From positions 124,001 to 188,000 of the forward strand of contig NZ_BMZB01000004.1 of assembly GCF_014652575.1 (NCBI RefSeq): a stretch of 64,000 nt of DNA, written 5' to 3'. Shown piece by piece: positions 1-8,201 of the stretch; positions within the stretch are counted from its first letter, which is position 1; every line of letters begins with the position of its first letter. The position numbers were made by a program, and so were the translations under genes. The DNA is from Asticcacaulis endophyticus (GTDB lineage Bacteria; Pseudomonadota; Alphaproteobacteria; Caulobacterales; Caulobacteraceae). A model generated the notes under the pieces. The model made no database searches, was not told the origin of the DNA, and saw only the letters and a program-made list of their open reading frames with translations.

Positions 1-2
1 AG

Positions 3-1409
3 AATGAAATCTGGTCAGCGGGCGCGCGCCTAAGCTTCACCCCGACCGAGAACCACGACCTGATGTTCGATTATGACATCAATAAGCAGTGGTACGATAA
101 CTCAGTTGCACAGTTGGGTACGATCGGCACCAGTGGCTATGCGCCTGAGCAGGAATTCAATAACGAAGAAATGGTTTTATCGCATAATTGGCGTCTTGGC
201 TTTGGTGAGTTGCAAACGACCTTGTCACGCGGTGTCCGCGAAACCATCGGGCGTATTTTGCCAAGCGATGTGCCAGGGGGCGGTAATGCCGGTGATCCGC
301 GCACGCTAGAAGCCACCAACAGCATTTTCGACACTAAGCTGTTCTCACAATGGCGCAACCATACCTTCACCGTCGGCGGCCAGTACTGGGATGCTGAAAT
401 GGTCGATGGTGTGGCCCCAGCGCCTTATGAGCATCAGCAATGGGCCCTGTTTGCCGAAGACGAATGGCGTCTTATGCCCACTCTGGCCCTGACGCTGGGC
501 GTTCGTGCCGATGACCATAGCGTCTTTGGCAAGCATACCTCACCGCGCGCCTATCTGGTGTGGAACACCACACCGAACTGGACCCTCAAGGGCGGCGTAA
601 GCCAGGGCTTTAAAACGCCGCAGTTGAACCAGATTGCACCCGGTATTACCGGCTTCACCGGTCAAGGCACCCGCCCAACCATCGGCTCGCCCGGCCTGAA
701 GCCTGAAACCTCGACCAGCACTGAATTTGCGGTCTTCTACGACAACCGCAGTGATTTCCGCGCCAATGTTACCGTCTTCCATAACAAGTTCGAAGACAAG
801 ATTGCCACGGGTGATCCGCTCGACAACTGTTCGTTCGCCGTATCACCTAACCGTCCGGGGTGCGTCGACTATGGCATCTGGCCCCTGGTCGACACCTTTG
901 CGCAAAGCGTCAATGTCGATGAAGCAGAAACTCAGGGCGTTGAAGGCGCGTTCCGCTATCTGATCGCCGAGGGCTGGAGCCTGACCGGCAACTATACCTA
1001 TACTGACACCGAGCAAAAAAGCGGCAGCGCCAAAGGCCGCCCGCTCAACAACACACCGGCCCACATGATCAACGGTTCAGTGCGCTGGAACGCCAGTGAT
1101 AAGCTGAACCTGTGGCTGCGGGGCGAATATCGCTCAGAGCGATATAGATCGGAAGACAGTACGACATCGACCGCCAAGCGTACCTTCGGTGACTATAAGC
1201 CTTACGGGATCTTCCATACCGGCGGGTCATATAAGGTCACCGATAAGGTCACAGTCAATGCGGTGATCTATAACATCTTTGACAAAGATTTCGTCAGCTA
1301 CGGCGGCTATGTCAGCAATACCAATACTGGTGCAATTTCCTACACTAACCTTTATTCAAACAATCAAGAACCACGCCGGTTGTGGCTGTCGATTACAACT
1401 GAATTTTAA
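3..1409 (+). CDS. TonB-dependent receptor, C-terminal part (5' end outside window)
   Basis: Outer-membrane beta-barrel receptor that would import an iron chelate or another scarce nutrient using TonB energy. The reading frame is open to the left edge of the window, so the Met at position 63 is internal and the plug domain lies outside. What is visible is barrel: alternating aromatic strands, segments such as LTLGVRADDHSVF, GVSQGFKTPQLNQIAPG and LKPETSTSTEF that are characteristic of TonB receptors, and a terminal strand ending in Phe (LWLSITTEF), the usual Bam recognition signature. Two Cys in an extracellular-loop-like stretch (NCSF, PGCVDYG) could form a disulfide. The substrate cannot be told. 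A strong terminator follows directly. Confidence 0.9.
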   Translation, partial: NEIWSAGARLSFTPTENHDLMFDYDINKQWYDNSVAQLGTIGTSGYAPEQEFNNEEMVLSHNWRLGFGELQTTLSRGVRETIGRILPSDVPGGGNAGDPRTLEATNSIFDTKLFSQWRNHTFTVGGQYWDAEMVDGVAPAPYEHQQWALFAEDEWRLMPTLALTLGVRADDHSVFGKHTSPRAYLVWNTTPNWTLKGGVSQGFKTPQLNQIAPGITGFTGQGTRPTIGSPGLKPETSTSTEFAVFYDNRSDFRANVTVFHNKFEDKIATGDPLDNCSFAVSPNRPGCVDYGIWPLVDTFAQSVNVDEAETQGVEGAFRYLIAEGWSLTGNYTYTDTEQKSGSAKGRPLNNTPAHMINGSVRWNASDKLNLWLRGEYRSERYRSEDSTTSTAKRTFGDYKPYGIFHTGGSYKVTDKVTVNAVIYNIFDKDFVSYGGYVSNTNTGAISYTNLYSNNQEPRRLWLSITTEF

Positions 1410-1411
1410 AT

Positions 1412-1443
1412 AAAAAGGCCGGGAGCAATCCCGGCCTTTCTTT
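1412..1443 (+). terminator. Rho-independent terminator of the TonB receptor gene
   Basis: An 11-bp perfect stem (1414-1424 with 1429-1439, GGCCGGGA type) has a GCAA tetraloop and a short T-rich run after it, and starts a few bases after the stop codon. Confidence 0.9.
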
Positions 1444-1550
1444 AGGGTAATTATAAGGTATCGGGCATTCCTAGCCATGATCCCTTTTTCGGGCCAATAG
1501 ATACTGTTACGCGGCTTTACCTTGGGGTGCATAAGCCCCTAAAGTCATCA

Positions 1551-3932
1551 TCACGCGACAAAGAGGAAATCATCAACAGACAGGGTTGGGGTGTTCATCA
1601 GAAAAGCGATGACATTCGCGCCACTGGCACCGGTGCCATCAACGTCGTACCACAGCGCTCTGGTGTTGGTGTCGTAGTAAAAGGTCGCCGTTGCCGCCAC
1701 GGGGGTTGCCCCGGCGCCTTGCAACAGACCAAGGCCTGATGTCAGGCTAAAACCGGCAGGAATATTGAACTCTGAGCCTTTGAATACAAATTTGTCGCCT
1801 TCGGCATGGCTGAAGTCGAATACGTAGTCGGCCGGTTCATTCCTTGCGTCGTAATAAAAATAATCCGCACCCACACCACCGGTCAGTTCATCTTCGCCCG
1901 CGCCGCCGACGAGGAAATCGTTACCCGATCCGGCATCAAGGATATCGTCACCTTGATCGCCTTGCAGTGTGTCATTGCCGTCTTGACCATAAAGCCGATC
2001 GTCACCCGTTCCGCCACCGATACTATCATCGCCAGCTTCGCCGAATAATATGTCATTGCCGGTCTGACCATACATGACATCATTGCCTGCGCCTCCGATC
2101 AGGAGGTCGTCATCATCTTCGCCAAACAATGTATCATTGCCGTCGTTGCCAAATACAATGTCGTTGCCGATGCCACCCATGAGTATGTCATGGCCGCTAT
2201 CTCCGAGCAGCATGTCATTGCCAGACTGACCGTAAAGTACGTCATTATCGGCCCCGCCCATGAGCGTGTCGTTGCCGCTTTCGCCAAACAGCGTGTCCTG
2301 CCCCTCATCGCCCATCAGGCTATCGTCACCATAGCCGCCGATCAGCGTGTCGTTGCCAGTTCCACCGTACAGATAGTCATTGCCGTCTGCGCCTTGCAAC
2401 ATGTCATCACCGGCCAGTCCGGACATGATGTCTGAGCCAGACGTGCCGACCAAAGAGTCCGTATTCGCGGTGCCGTTAATGACATCTATGACGTCGTTGA
2501 AGGTGACGGTTCGGTTAACCACGGTTTCGCCGCCTCGGCCATCGCTCAGAGTGTAGGTAAACTGCACCGGACCAAAATAATTGGCATCGGGGATAAACCT
2601 GTAGGTGCCGCCACCAATATTGCTGATCGTACCGTGCGTCACGGTGAAACCGCTAATGCTCATCGTATCGCCATCAGGGTCGATATAGCCCGCCGCCAGT
2701 TGCGCCGCCGTGAGGATATAGGCCGTGTCTTCATAGCCGACCGGAAAACTAAAGGGTTCTCCGGTGAGCGTTGGGGCGCTGTTTTCCAGCAGAACTGACT
2801 GATAGACCTCGGTGCTGCCGGTGGCTGAGTTCTGTTCGGTCCAGACTGCGACCAGGCGTCCATCTGACAGTTCGGTGATGTCAAAGGGATAGGCAAAGCT
2901 GTAAGTCGTGCCAATCAGGTCGCCTGCAGCGGTATATCTTTGTAGAAGGTAGCCTTCATACTGGGTGGCATCCTGCCACCAAATTATGAAACCGCCGTCC
3001 TGCAGGGCCTTTACATTGGGGTTTGACTGCGCACCTTGAGCGGGTGGAGGCCCAATGGGGCGCAACAGGCTTCCGTTCGCACTATGAAGCGCAAAGGTTA
3101 CATCATAGCCCGATGGATTGGCGTGCCCGTAATTATTGCCAGAGTAGGCAATGATAAAATTGCCGTTAGCCAGCGTATCTATGTGCACATCATAAATGGT
3201 ATTGCGCTGATTTATTGTGCTGTAACCACCAATTGATACTTCCGAGCCAATCGCCACACCGTTTGCGTCATAGCGTTTCAAAAAAATATTTGATGTGGGA
3301 TAATCGTGGTCACTCCAGGCCACAACATAACCGCCGTCATTGGTATTGCTCACAACCGAGTTGTATTGGTCGTTATATATCCGGGAGGGGGCGTACGTAT
3401 TGAGTTGAGCATTTGCACCCACCGTGTTGCCGGAGGCATCAAAGCGCTGGGTAAAAATGCCGATATCTCCATCGTCAGGTGCCGTCCAGGTTACGACATA
3501 GCCTCCGCCGGAAAGTTCTGCGATCTCAGGCGAATAGCCGGTCGTAGCGGCGGCCGTATTGACCAGAGTTTCAGTGCCAATCTTGGTGCCCGAACCACTG
3601 AAGGCCTGAGCGTAGTGCCAAACGCCGGGGCCGTTTTGTCCATCACTTTCCCAGGTGACCGCAAATCCTCCGTTCGCTGTGCCGGTGACGGCAAAGTTGG
3701 ATTGATCGCCGGCGACGGTCGTGTTGACAGCGACTTCACCTCCAACCTTGACGCCGGTCGCCGAGTAGACCTGAGCGTAGACGCCTTTTGTGGCGCCGTC
3801 GTCCTGCCCCGTACTCGACCACACAACGACAAAACCTCCGTTGGTCAGATTGGCAACCTTGGCGCCACCTTGATCGCCATTGGTATAGCTGTTAACCAAA
3901 ACACGGTTTTGCGGTGAATACATTGTGACCAT
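1551..3932 (-). CDS. RTX-type calcium-binding secreted protein with seven N-terminal propeller-like repeats
   Basis: A 793-residue acidic protein with no N-terminal signal peptide, as expected for type I secretion with a C-terminal signal. Residues about 30-370 hold seven copies of a GGFVVxW-type motif (near residues 31, 87, 141, 199, 256, 311 and 356), spaced about 55 residues, which suggests a seven-bladed beta-propeller (inference). Residues about 385-475 look like a cadherin-like domain (DxDGDxMSI, YFGPVQFTYTLSDGRGG). Residues about 490-690 are roughly 20 RTX nonapeptides of the GGxGxDxLx type that bind calcium in a beta-roll. The C-terminal 100 residues carry the FxFxxxEGDKFVF pattern found in RTX C-termini. 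The start is set by GGGAGGG seven bases upstream of the ATG. No type I exporter genes lie within the window. Adhesin, S-layer-like protein or enzyme cannot be distinguished. Confidence 0.85.
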   Translation of the reverse strand: MVTMYSPQNRVLVNSYTNGDQGGAKVANLTNGGFVVVWSSTGQDDGATKGVYAQVYSATGVKVGGEVAVNTTVAGDQSNFAVTGTANGGFAVTWESDGQNGPGVWHYAQAFSGSGTKIGTETLVNTAAATTGYSPEIAELSGGGYVVTWTAPDDGDIGIFTQRFDASGNTVGANAQLNTYAPSRIYNDQYNSVVSNTNDGGYVVAWSDHDYPTSNIFLKRYDANGVAIGSEVSIGGYSTINQRNTIYDVHIDTLANGNFIIAYSGNNYGHANPSGYDVTFALHSANGSLLRPIGPPPAQGAQSNPNVKALQDGGFIIWWQDATQYEGYLLQRYTAAGDLIGTTYSFAYPFDITELSDGRLVAVWTEQNSATGSTEVYQSVLLENSAPTLTGEPFSFPVGYEDTAYILTAAQLAAGYIDPDGDTMSISGFTVTHGTISNIGGGTYRFIPDANYFGPVQFTYTLSDGRGGETVVNRTVTFNDVIDVINGTANTDSLVGTSGSDIMSGLAGDDMLQGADGNDYLYGGTGNDTLIGGYGDDSLMGDEGQDTLFGESGNDTLMGGADNDVLYGQSGNDMLLGDSGHDILMGGIGNDIVFGNDGNDTLFGEDDDDLLIGGAGNDVMYGQTGNDILFGEAGDDSIGGGTGDDRLYGQDGNDTLQGDQGDDILDAGSGNDFLVGGAGEDELTGGVGADYFYYDARNEPADYVFDFSHAEGDKFVFKGSEFNIPAGFSLTSGLGLLQGAGATPVAATATFYYDTNTRALWYDVDGTGASGANVIAFLMNTPTLSVDDFLFVA

Positions 3933-4006
3933 TGCAATCCCTCCCAGGACTTAGGTTTGGCGGCCCATAGACGTCCTATTCATGACGTTTCTGAGCTTAA
4001 TTTAAT

Positions 4007-4030
4007 CTGGTATTGATAATATTATACCAG
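4007..4030. promoter_or_regulatory. Inverted repeat upstream of the RTX gene
   Basis: CTGGTAT at 4007-4013 and ATACCAG at 4024-4030 form 7-bp inverted arms separated by an AT-only spacer. The repeat lies about 75 bp upstream of the RTX start codon in an otherwise plain intergenic stretch. It may be an operator or an AT-rich promoter element; no regulator is adjacent. Confidence 0.35.
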
Positions 4031-4123
4031 AAAAGCTACGGGTTTCCATACAGGTCAAGTCAATTGTGGGTTATTCGCCTATTGTGCAGGGCTGCGACCA
4101 GACGACCCCCTTATGACTTATGA

Positions 4124-4930
4124 TTAGTCCTCAATGGTGTCGTGGGCGGCAACCGCGCCGCGCCGCCAGTAGCCCGCGGCTTTAAGCCATTTCGGTTTGA
4201 TGCCGTGGTCTCTAATGAGTTGAGTGCGCAAGGCTTTGGCGGTGGCGGACTCGCAGGCAACCCAGGCGTAGCAGTCGCCCGCCGGGAGGTGGATGGTCTT
4301 TAAGACTTCGCTTAGCGTCTGACCTTCACGGCGATAAACCCAGTGTATAGTGACATCGGCGGGGGTATCGAAGCGGAGTTGGTCGGCCTCGGATTCGACT
4401 TCGACCAGCACCACGGCTTTGGCACCAGCCGGCAATTCTTCCAAACGGCGGCCGATGGCGGGCAGGGCAGTGTCATCGCCAATCAGAATATAACCGTCAA
4501 AGGCCATGGGGATCACAAACGAGCCGCGCGGCCCGCCGACCCTGAGATCATCGCCGACTTTGGCGGTCTGGGCCCATGTGGTCGCTGGCCCCGCCTCATG
4601 GACGGCGAAGTCGAGCGTGAGGTGGTTGTTTGTGCGGTCATAGGCGCGCGGGGTATAGTCGCGGGCGATGACGGTCTGGCCTTCCGGCATCTGCCTTATA
4701 CCGTCGGGGCCCAGCACAGGTGTGGCAATCTCACCGGTCACAGGATCGGGGAAAAAGACCTTTACATGGTCGTCGAACCCCATACTGGTAAAGCCGGTCA
4801 GGTCATCGCCGCCGAGCACAATCCGGATCATGTTTGGTGACAAATGATGTTTTGACACGACTTTCAGGTGACGGGCCGGGCCCAGATTATGGCGTACCCG
4901 CACAGGTGTGCGTGAATCGGTTTCGGTCAT
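4124..4930 (-). CDS. Siderophore-interacting protein (ferric-siderophore reductase, ViuB/YqjH family)
   Basis: Cytoplasmic flavoprotein expected to reduce ferric siderophores with NAD(P)H and so release iron. The 268-residue length fits the family. The FAD-binding motif RDYTPR is at residues 90-95, followed by the flavin-phosphate segment (FAVHEAGPATTWA) and the GGPRGSF loop. The C-terminal SIP domain ends in the family's GYWRRG signature near residue 254. Its ATG follows the stop codon of the upstream PadR gene with no spacing (TGA then ATG), so the two are co-transcribed and probably translationally coupled. The pairing of a PadR-type repressor with this reductase matches the YqjI-YqjH pair of Escherichia coli. 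Confidence 0.9.
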   Translation of the reverse strand: MTETDSRTPVRVRHNLGPARHLKVVSKHHLSPNMIRIVLGGDDLTGFTSMGFDDHVKVFFPDPVTGEIATPVLGPDGIRQMPEGQTVIARDYTPRAYDRTNNHLTLDFAVHEAGPATTWAQTAKVGDDLRVGGPRGSFVIPMAFDGYILIGDDTALPAIGRRLEELPAGAKAVVLVEVESEADQLRFDTPADVTIHWVYRREGQTLSEVLKTIHLPAGDCYAWVACESATAKALRTQLIRDHGIKPKWLKAAGYWRRGAVAAHDTIED

Positions 4931-5557
4931 TCAGATACGCTCCACCTTTTTGGCGGCCTCATCCAGAATGTCGGCGATGGCTTCGATTTCGGCCAGGGTC
5001 AGCGGCTCACGGTTGAGACGCAGATGAAGGGCGGTTTTGAAGTTTTCAATCGCCCGCACAATCTGAGGCGGCCGGTCGGTCATTCGCGCCTTGCCGCGTT
5101 CAAGGCGGCCCATGGCGTCCGCGACCGCGTCGGCGTTTTGTGTCAGGAACTCCAGACCTGCGGGCGTTATGGTATAAAGCTTGCGGCCGTCTTCGGTCGC
5201 GGCAATAGTCGCATAGCCGAGTTCCTCGATCCAGGTCAGGATCGGATAGACCACGCCGGGGCTGGGGGAATAGGTGCCGTCGAGTTTATCTTCGATCGCC
5301 TTGATCAGTTCGTAGCCATGGCTTGGTTTTTCACTGATGTAGGTCAACAGCACCAGACGCAGGCCGCCATGGCCGAAAATGCGCCCGCCACCGCGCCGTT
5401 TACCGTCTCTGCCTTCAGGAGCGTCGCCAAAGCCGCGACCTCTTGGGCCATGACGGCCTGCGCCCATGCCGCCAAAGATGTCGTCGCGTTGCCGCAGGAT
5501 GTGTGCGCCGCCATGGCGCATGTGTGCAAATCTATGCATTTCTATATCTTTCTTCAT
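4931..5557 (-). CDS. PadR-family transcriptional regulator, YqjI-like, with His/Gly-rich N-terminus
   Basis: PadR winged-helix repressor. The HTH region (LVLLTYISEKPSHGYELI, near residues 68-85) and wing (GVVYPILTWIEELGY) are intact, with a C-terminal helical dimer segment. The first 65 residues are low-complexity Gly/Arg/His with about six His, the type of extension that binds metal in E. coli YqjI, a nickel-responsive repressor of the reductase gene yqjH. Here the reductase is the next gene in the same direction, so metal-responsive control is the natural inference. The start is uncertain: an in-frame TTG at 5566, ATG at 5557 (used here) and ATG at 5539 are all possible, and none has a clear Shine-Dalgarno. 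An operator-like double dyad abuts the start. Confidence 0.85.
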   Translation of the reverse strand: MKKDIEMHRFAHMRHGGAHILRQRDDIFGGMGAGRHGPRGRGFGDAPEGRDGKRRGGGRIFGHGGLRLVLLTYISEKPSHGYELIKAIEDKLDGTYSPSPGVVYPILTWIEELGYATIAATEDGRKLYTITPAGLEFLTQNADAVADAMGRLERGKARMTDRPPQIVRAIENFKTALHLRLNREPLTLAEIEAIADILDEAAKKVERI

Positions 5558-5595
5558 TTTAGACAATGTTTAGATATATCTAAATTGCATCTAAA
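5558..5595. promoter_or_regulatory. Concentric double-dyad operator in front of the PadR gene
   Basis: A perfect 16-bp palindrome, TTTAGATATATCTAAA at 5569-5584, is flanked symmetrically by further half-sites TTTAGA (5558-5563) and TCTAAA (5590-5595). Both pairs share the same centre, between 5576 and 5577. The site ends at the start-codon region of the PadR gene and lies in the divergent gap with the gene starting at 5723, so autoregulation and possibly control of both directions is likely (inference). Confidence 0.7.
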
Positions 5596-5722
5596 TCAAG
5601 ATGAGGTGCATAAATTTTATTTAATGTCTGAATCTGCATCCAAATGGCGGTGTCAGAGGCTCTAGTCATCAAAGGGCCGGTTATAAGGATTGGTCCGCAA
5701 CTTTTTACTGAGGAGTATGAAT

Positions 5723-6100
5723 ATGGAAATTCTGATTCCCCTGGCCCCATTCATCATGGTGATCGCCATTGTTGTGGTGTCAAAAATCTACAAAAACAAA
5801 GAGCAGACTGAGATTCACAAGACCCTGCGTATGGCCATCGAAAAGGGCCAGAACTTGTCGAAAGAGGACTTCGACATTCTGCGCAACAATGTGAAGGTCA
5901 AAACGCCGATGAATGATATCCGCAACGGACTGATCACTATGTTCGTGGGCATCGGTATCGGCGTGTTCGGTTATTTCCTGAGCTTTAAGGAAAGTGACGC
6001 CCTGTATCCGCTAATCGGCATTGGAGCTATTCCGGGCTTTATCGGGCTGGCGCTGTTACTCATCGGTCTGATGGGGCTGGCTCAAAAGACAAAGGATTAA
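5723..6100 (+). CDS. Small membrane protein, DUF6249-like
   Basis: A 125-residue protein of unknown function. One transmembrane helix lies at residues about 4-22 (LAPFIMVIAIVVVSKIY), then a charged cytosolic-type segment including IEKGQNLSKEDFDILR, then two hydrophobic segments (LITMFVGIGIGVFGYFL and PLIGIGAIPGFIGLALLLIG). The pattern of a helix, a KGQ-containing amphipathic stretch and two further helices resembles DUF6249 proteins, which often sit beside ECF sigma factor genes as here. The start at 5723 is preferred because AGGAG lies seven bases upstream; the frame is also open from a TTG at 5690. The sigma factor gene follows 24 bp downstream, probably in the same operon. Confidence 0.75.
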   Translation: MEILIPLAPFIMVIAIVVVSKIYKNKEQTEIHKTLRMAIEKGQNLSKEDFDILRNNVKVKTPMNDIRNGLITMFVGIGIGVFGYFLSFKESDALYPLIGIGAIPGFIGLALLLIGLMGLAQKTKD

Positions 6101-6124
6101 GCGGGCTTAAGCTCGCGAGTCTTC

Positions 6125-6757
6125 ATGCCTCAGTCACCCGGTCACAATTCTGCGCAGGATCAATCCGATATCGACCTCATCGGTCGGGCGGTTACCGGAT
6201 CGCATACCGCTTTCGGCGAACTTGTCCGCCGTCACAGCGGAGCTTTGCGCACGCATTTGCGACGGATGGGGGCGCAAAGCTCAGATGCTGACGATATCGC
6301 GCAGGAGACTTTCATGGCGGCATTTGAGCGCCTGTCTGAGTTCCGCTTTGAAGGGCCGTTTATTGCCTGGTTGAAGATGATCGCCTCGCGCCGGTATCTG
6401 AAAAAGCTGAAAGCGGCGCAAAAGTATCTTTTTACCGATGATGCCACCCTGTTTGAGACGCCTGATGAGGCGCCGCCGCCGGATATGCGATTGCATGACC
6501 TTGATAGTGCGCTCTTACAGCTTAAGCCGATAGAGCGGGTGTGCGTGACACTTAATTTCAGTGCCGGTCTGTCTCATGTTGACGTGGCCGCTGAGACCGG
6601 TCTGCCGCTGGGGACGGTAAAAAGCCATATTAAACGCGGGCTGGATCAGCTTAAATCCGCGCTCACGGTGCCAAATTCTTCATCTCACCCAATTGCTTCA
6701 TCTCAAAATGGCGCGGCGGGTTCCGCGACGCCGACATTCATGGACGAACGAAGATGA
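6125..6757 (+). CDS. RNA polymerase sigma factor, ECF subfamily
   Basis: A 210-residue alternative sigma factor. Sigma region 2 spans residues about 24-95, with the core-binding and promoter-melting segment DADDIAQETFMAAFERLSEF. Region 4 spans about 125-178 and contains the helix-turn-helix LSHVDVAAETGLPLGTVKSHIKR. The C-terminal 30 residues are Ser/Ala-rich and probably disordered. Its stop codon overlaps the start of the next gene by four bases (ATGA), so that membrane protein is translationally coupled and a candidate for controlling it. No zinc-binding anti-sigma motif (HxxxCxxC) is seen nearby. The target regulon cannot be read from the sequence. Confidence 0.9.
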   Translation: MPQSPGHNSAQDQSDIDLIGRAVTGSHTAFGELVRRHSGALRTHLRRMGAQSSDADDIAQETFMAAFERLSEFRFEGPFIAWLKMIASRRYLKKLKAAQKYLFTDDATLFETPDEAPPPDMRLHDLDSALLQLKPIERVCVTLNFSAGLSHVDVAAETGLPLGTVKSHIKRGLDQLKSALTVPNSSSHPIASSQNGAAGSATPTFMDERR

Positions 6758-7191
6758 CCGACGACAAAGATCACTATATCCGCGCGCTCTTTGACATAAG
6801 TCCAGCCTATGACGATGCGCCTGTTTTTCAGCAAAAAGTCATGATGGGGCTGACGCTCAAATCGTGGCTCAGGCAGGGGCTGGTGGTGATTTCCGGGCTG
6901 ATCGGCGGGCTTTATGCCCTGACGCAATTCGTGCGTATGCCGGAATGGTCGCTCAAAGGAGGGGGGCTTTACACCGGCTCACTTCAGATGGCGACCCGCC
7001 GTACCGATGCCACGGTTGAGGCCGGGGTTGAGTTTATTGACATCATGGCCCGCGGACTGGCTGACAGTTTGTTTGCCGTGGGCGGATATGTGCAGTGGAT
7101 GCAGACACCGCAGTTTTTCTGGGTAAGCTTTGCGCTCTGTTCGTGCATTCTGGTGCTCTACTTGTTGAATGATGCTCAGGAACGCATATAA
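6754..7191 (+). CDS. Two-helix membrane protein coupled to the ECF sigma factor (possible anti-sigma)
   Basis: A 145-residue protein I do not recognise. A soluble N-terminus of about 38 residues is followed by a hydrophobic helix (residues about 41-60, GLVVISGLIGGLYALTQF), an intervening region of about 55 residues and a second helix (about 120-138, FFWVSFALCSCILVLYLL). Both termini are predicted cytosolic. The four-base overlap with the sigma factor gene and the membrane topology are what one would expect of an atypical anti-sigma factor, but no recognisable anti-sigma domain is present, so this is only an inference from position. Confidence 0.7.
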   Translation: MTDDKDHYIRALFDISPAYDDAPVFQQKVMMGLTLKSWLRQGLVVISGLIGGLYALTQFVRMPEWSLKGGGLYTGSLQMATRRTDATVEAGVEFIDIMARGLADSLFAVGGYVQWMQTPQFFWVSFALCSCILVLYLLNDAQERI

Positions 7192-7236
7192 GTCCTCAGC
7201 GCCGCCAATTCCCGGCGCGCATTAAGAGGTTCGGCT

Positions 7237-8052
7237 TTGAGCATTCACTCCAAGGTCAAGCGTATGACCGCCCCTGAAATATATGCCCGCAAAGGGCAGG
7301 TGCCGCTGGTGTGCCTGACCGCCTACACAGCGCCGGTGGCTGAAATCCTTGACGAGCACTGCGATGTGCTGCTGGTGGGCGACAGTGTCGGCATGGTGGT
7401 GCACGGCCTGCCATCGACCATCGGGGTCACTATGGACATGATGATTCTCCATGCGCAGGCCGTCATGCGCGGATCGGATAAGGCATTCGTGGTCGTCGAT
7501 ATGCCGTTTGGTAGTTATGAAGCCGGCCCCGAAGAGGCGTTTCATAATGCCGCGCGGCTGCTGAAAGAGACGGGTGCTCAGGCCGTTAAGATCGAAAGCG
7601 GGCCGACGGTCCATGAAACCGTCGCCTATATGGTTCAGCGCGGTATTCCGGTCATGGGCCATGTCGGTTTGCGCCCGCAAGCGGTGAACGTCGATGGCGG
7701 CTTCAAGGCCAAGGGCCGCACTGAGAGCGAGCGCAAAAAAGTCATTCAGGAAGCGCTGGATACCGACGCCGCCGGTGCTTTTGCCATTGTCGTCGAAGGC
7801 GTGGCCGAGGATCTGGCGCGCGAAATCACCGTCCTTGTCAAGGCACCGACGATTGGAATCGGGGCTTCGGCGGGCTGTGACGGGCAGGTTCTGGTGACCG
7901 ATGACATGCTGGGGCTGTTCGACTGGTCGCCCAAGTTTGTGCGCCGGTATGCCGATATGCGTGGAGCAATTTCAAAGGCGGCTGAGGATTATGCCAAAGA
8001 TGTCCGCGATCGCAGCTTTCCCGCCCCACAAGAGACATATTTTGCCAAATAA
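7237..8052 (+). CDS. panB: 3-methyl-2-oxobutanoate hydroxymethyltransferase (ketopantoate hydroxymethyltransferase)
   Basis: Catalyses the first committed step of pantothenate and coenzyme A synthesis: methylene-tetrahydrofolate plus 2-oxoisovalerate gives ketopantoate. The 271-residue length is typical. The Mg-binding VGDSVGMVVHG motif is at residues about 47-57, followed by VDMPFGSYE, the AVKIESG strand, GIPVMGHVGLRPQ and the late GIGASAGCDGQVLV segment, all hallmark PanB motifs. The start is taken as TTG at 7237 because AAGAGG lies seven bases upstream and the first residues align with PanB N-termini; an ATG at 7264 is the alternative. panC is not adjacent. Confidence 0.95.
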   Translation: MSIHSKVKRMTAPEIYARKGQVPLVCLTAYTAPVAEILDEHCDVLLVGDSVGMVVHGLPSTIGVTMDMMILHAQAVMRGSDKAFVVVDMPFGSYEAGPEEAFHNAARLLKETGAQAVKIESGPTVHETVAYMVQRGIPVMGHVGLRPQAVNVDGGFKAKGRTESERKKVIQEALDTDAAGAFAIVVEGVAEDLAREITVLVKAPTIGIGASAGCDGQVLVTDDMLGLFDWSPKFVRRYADMRGAISKAAEDYAKDVRDRSFPAPQETYFAK

Positions 8053-8201
8053 ATAGCCCAAACCGATGGGTGTGGGGGCTTAACCGCTAAATCCCCGGCT
8101 AAATTCGTTGCGCAACCTCGTGCTTGTCGCTAGGTTCGCGCGCAAAACAGGGTTAAAACACCTCGGCATATTGCGAGGCCTGAGATTATTGAGGATTATT
8201 C

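Noticed and set aside
1880-2470. Regular short repeats that could be mistaken for a CRISPR array or minisatellite
   Set aside because: The 27-base periodicity encodes RTX nonapeptides on the minus strand; there are no constant repeats with unique spacers.
3306-3917. Open frame of about 200 codons on the plus strand opposite the RTX gene
   Set aside because: It is a shadow of the repetitive coding sequence on the other strand, with no family resemblance and no ribosome binding site.
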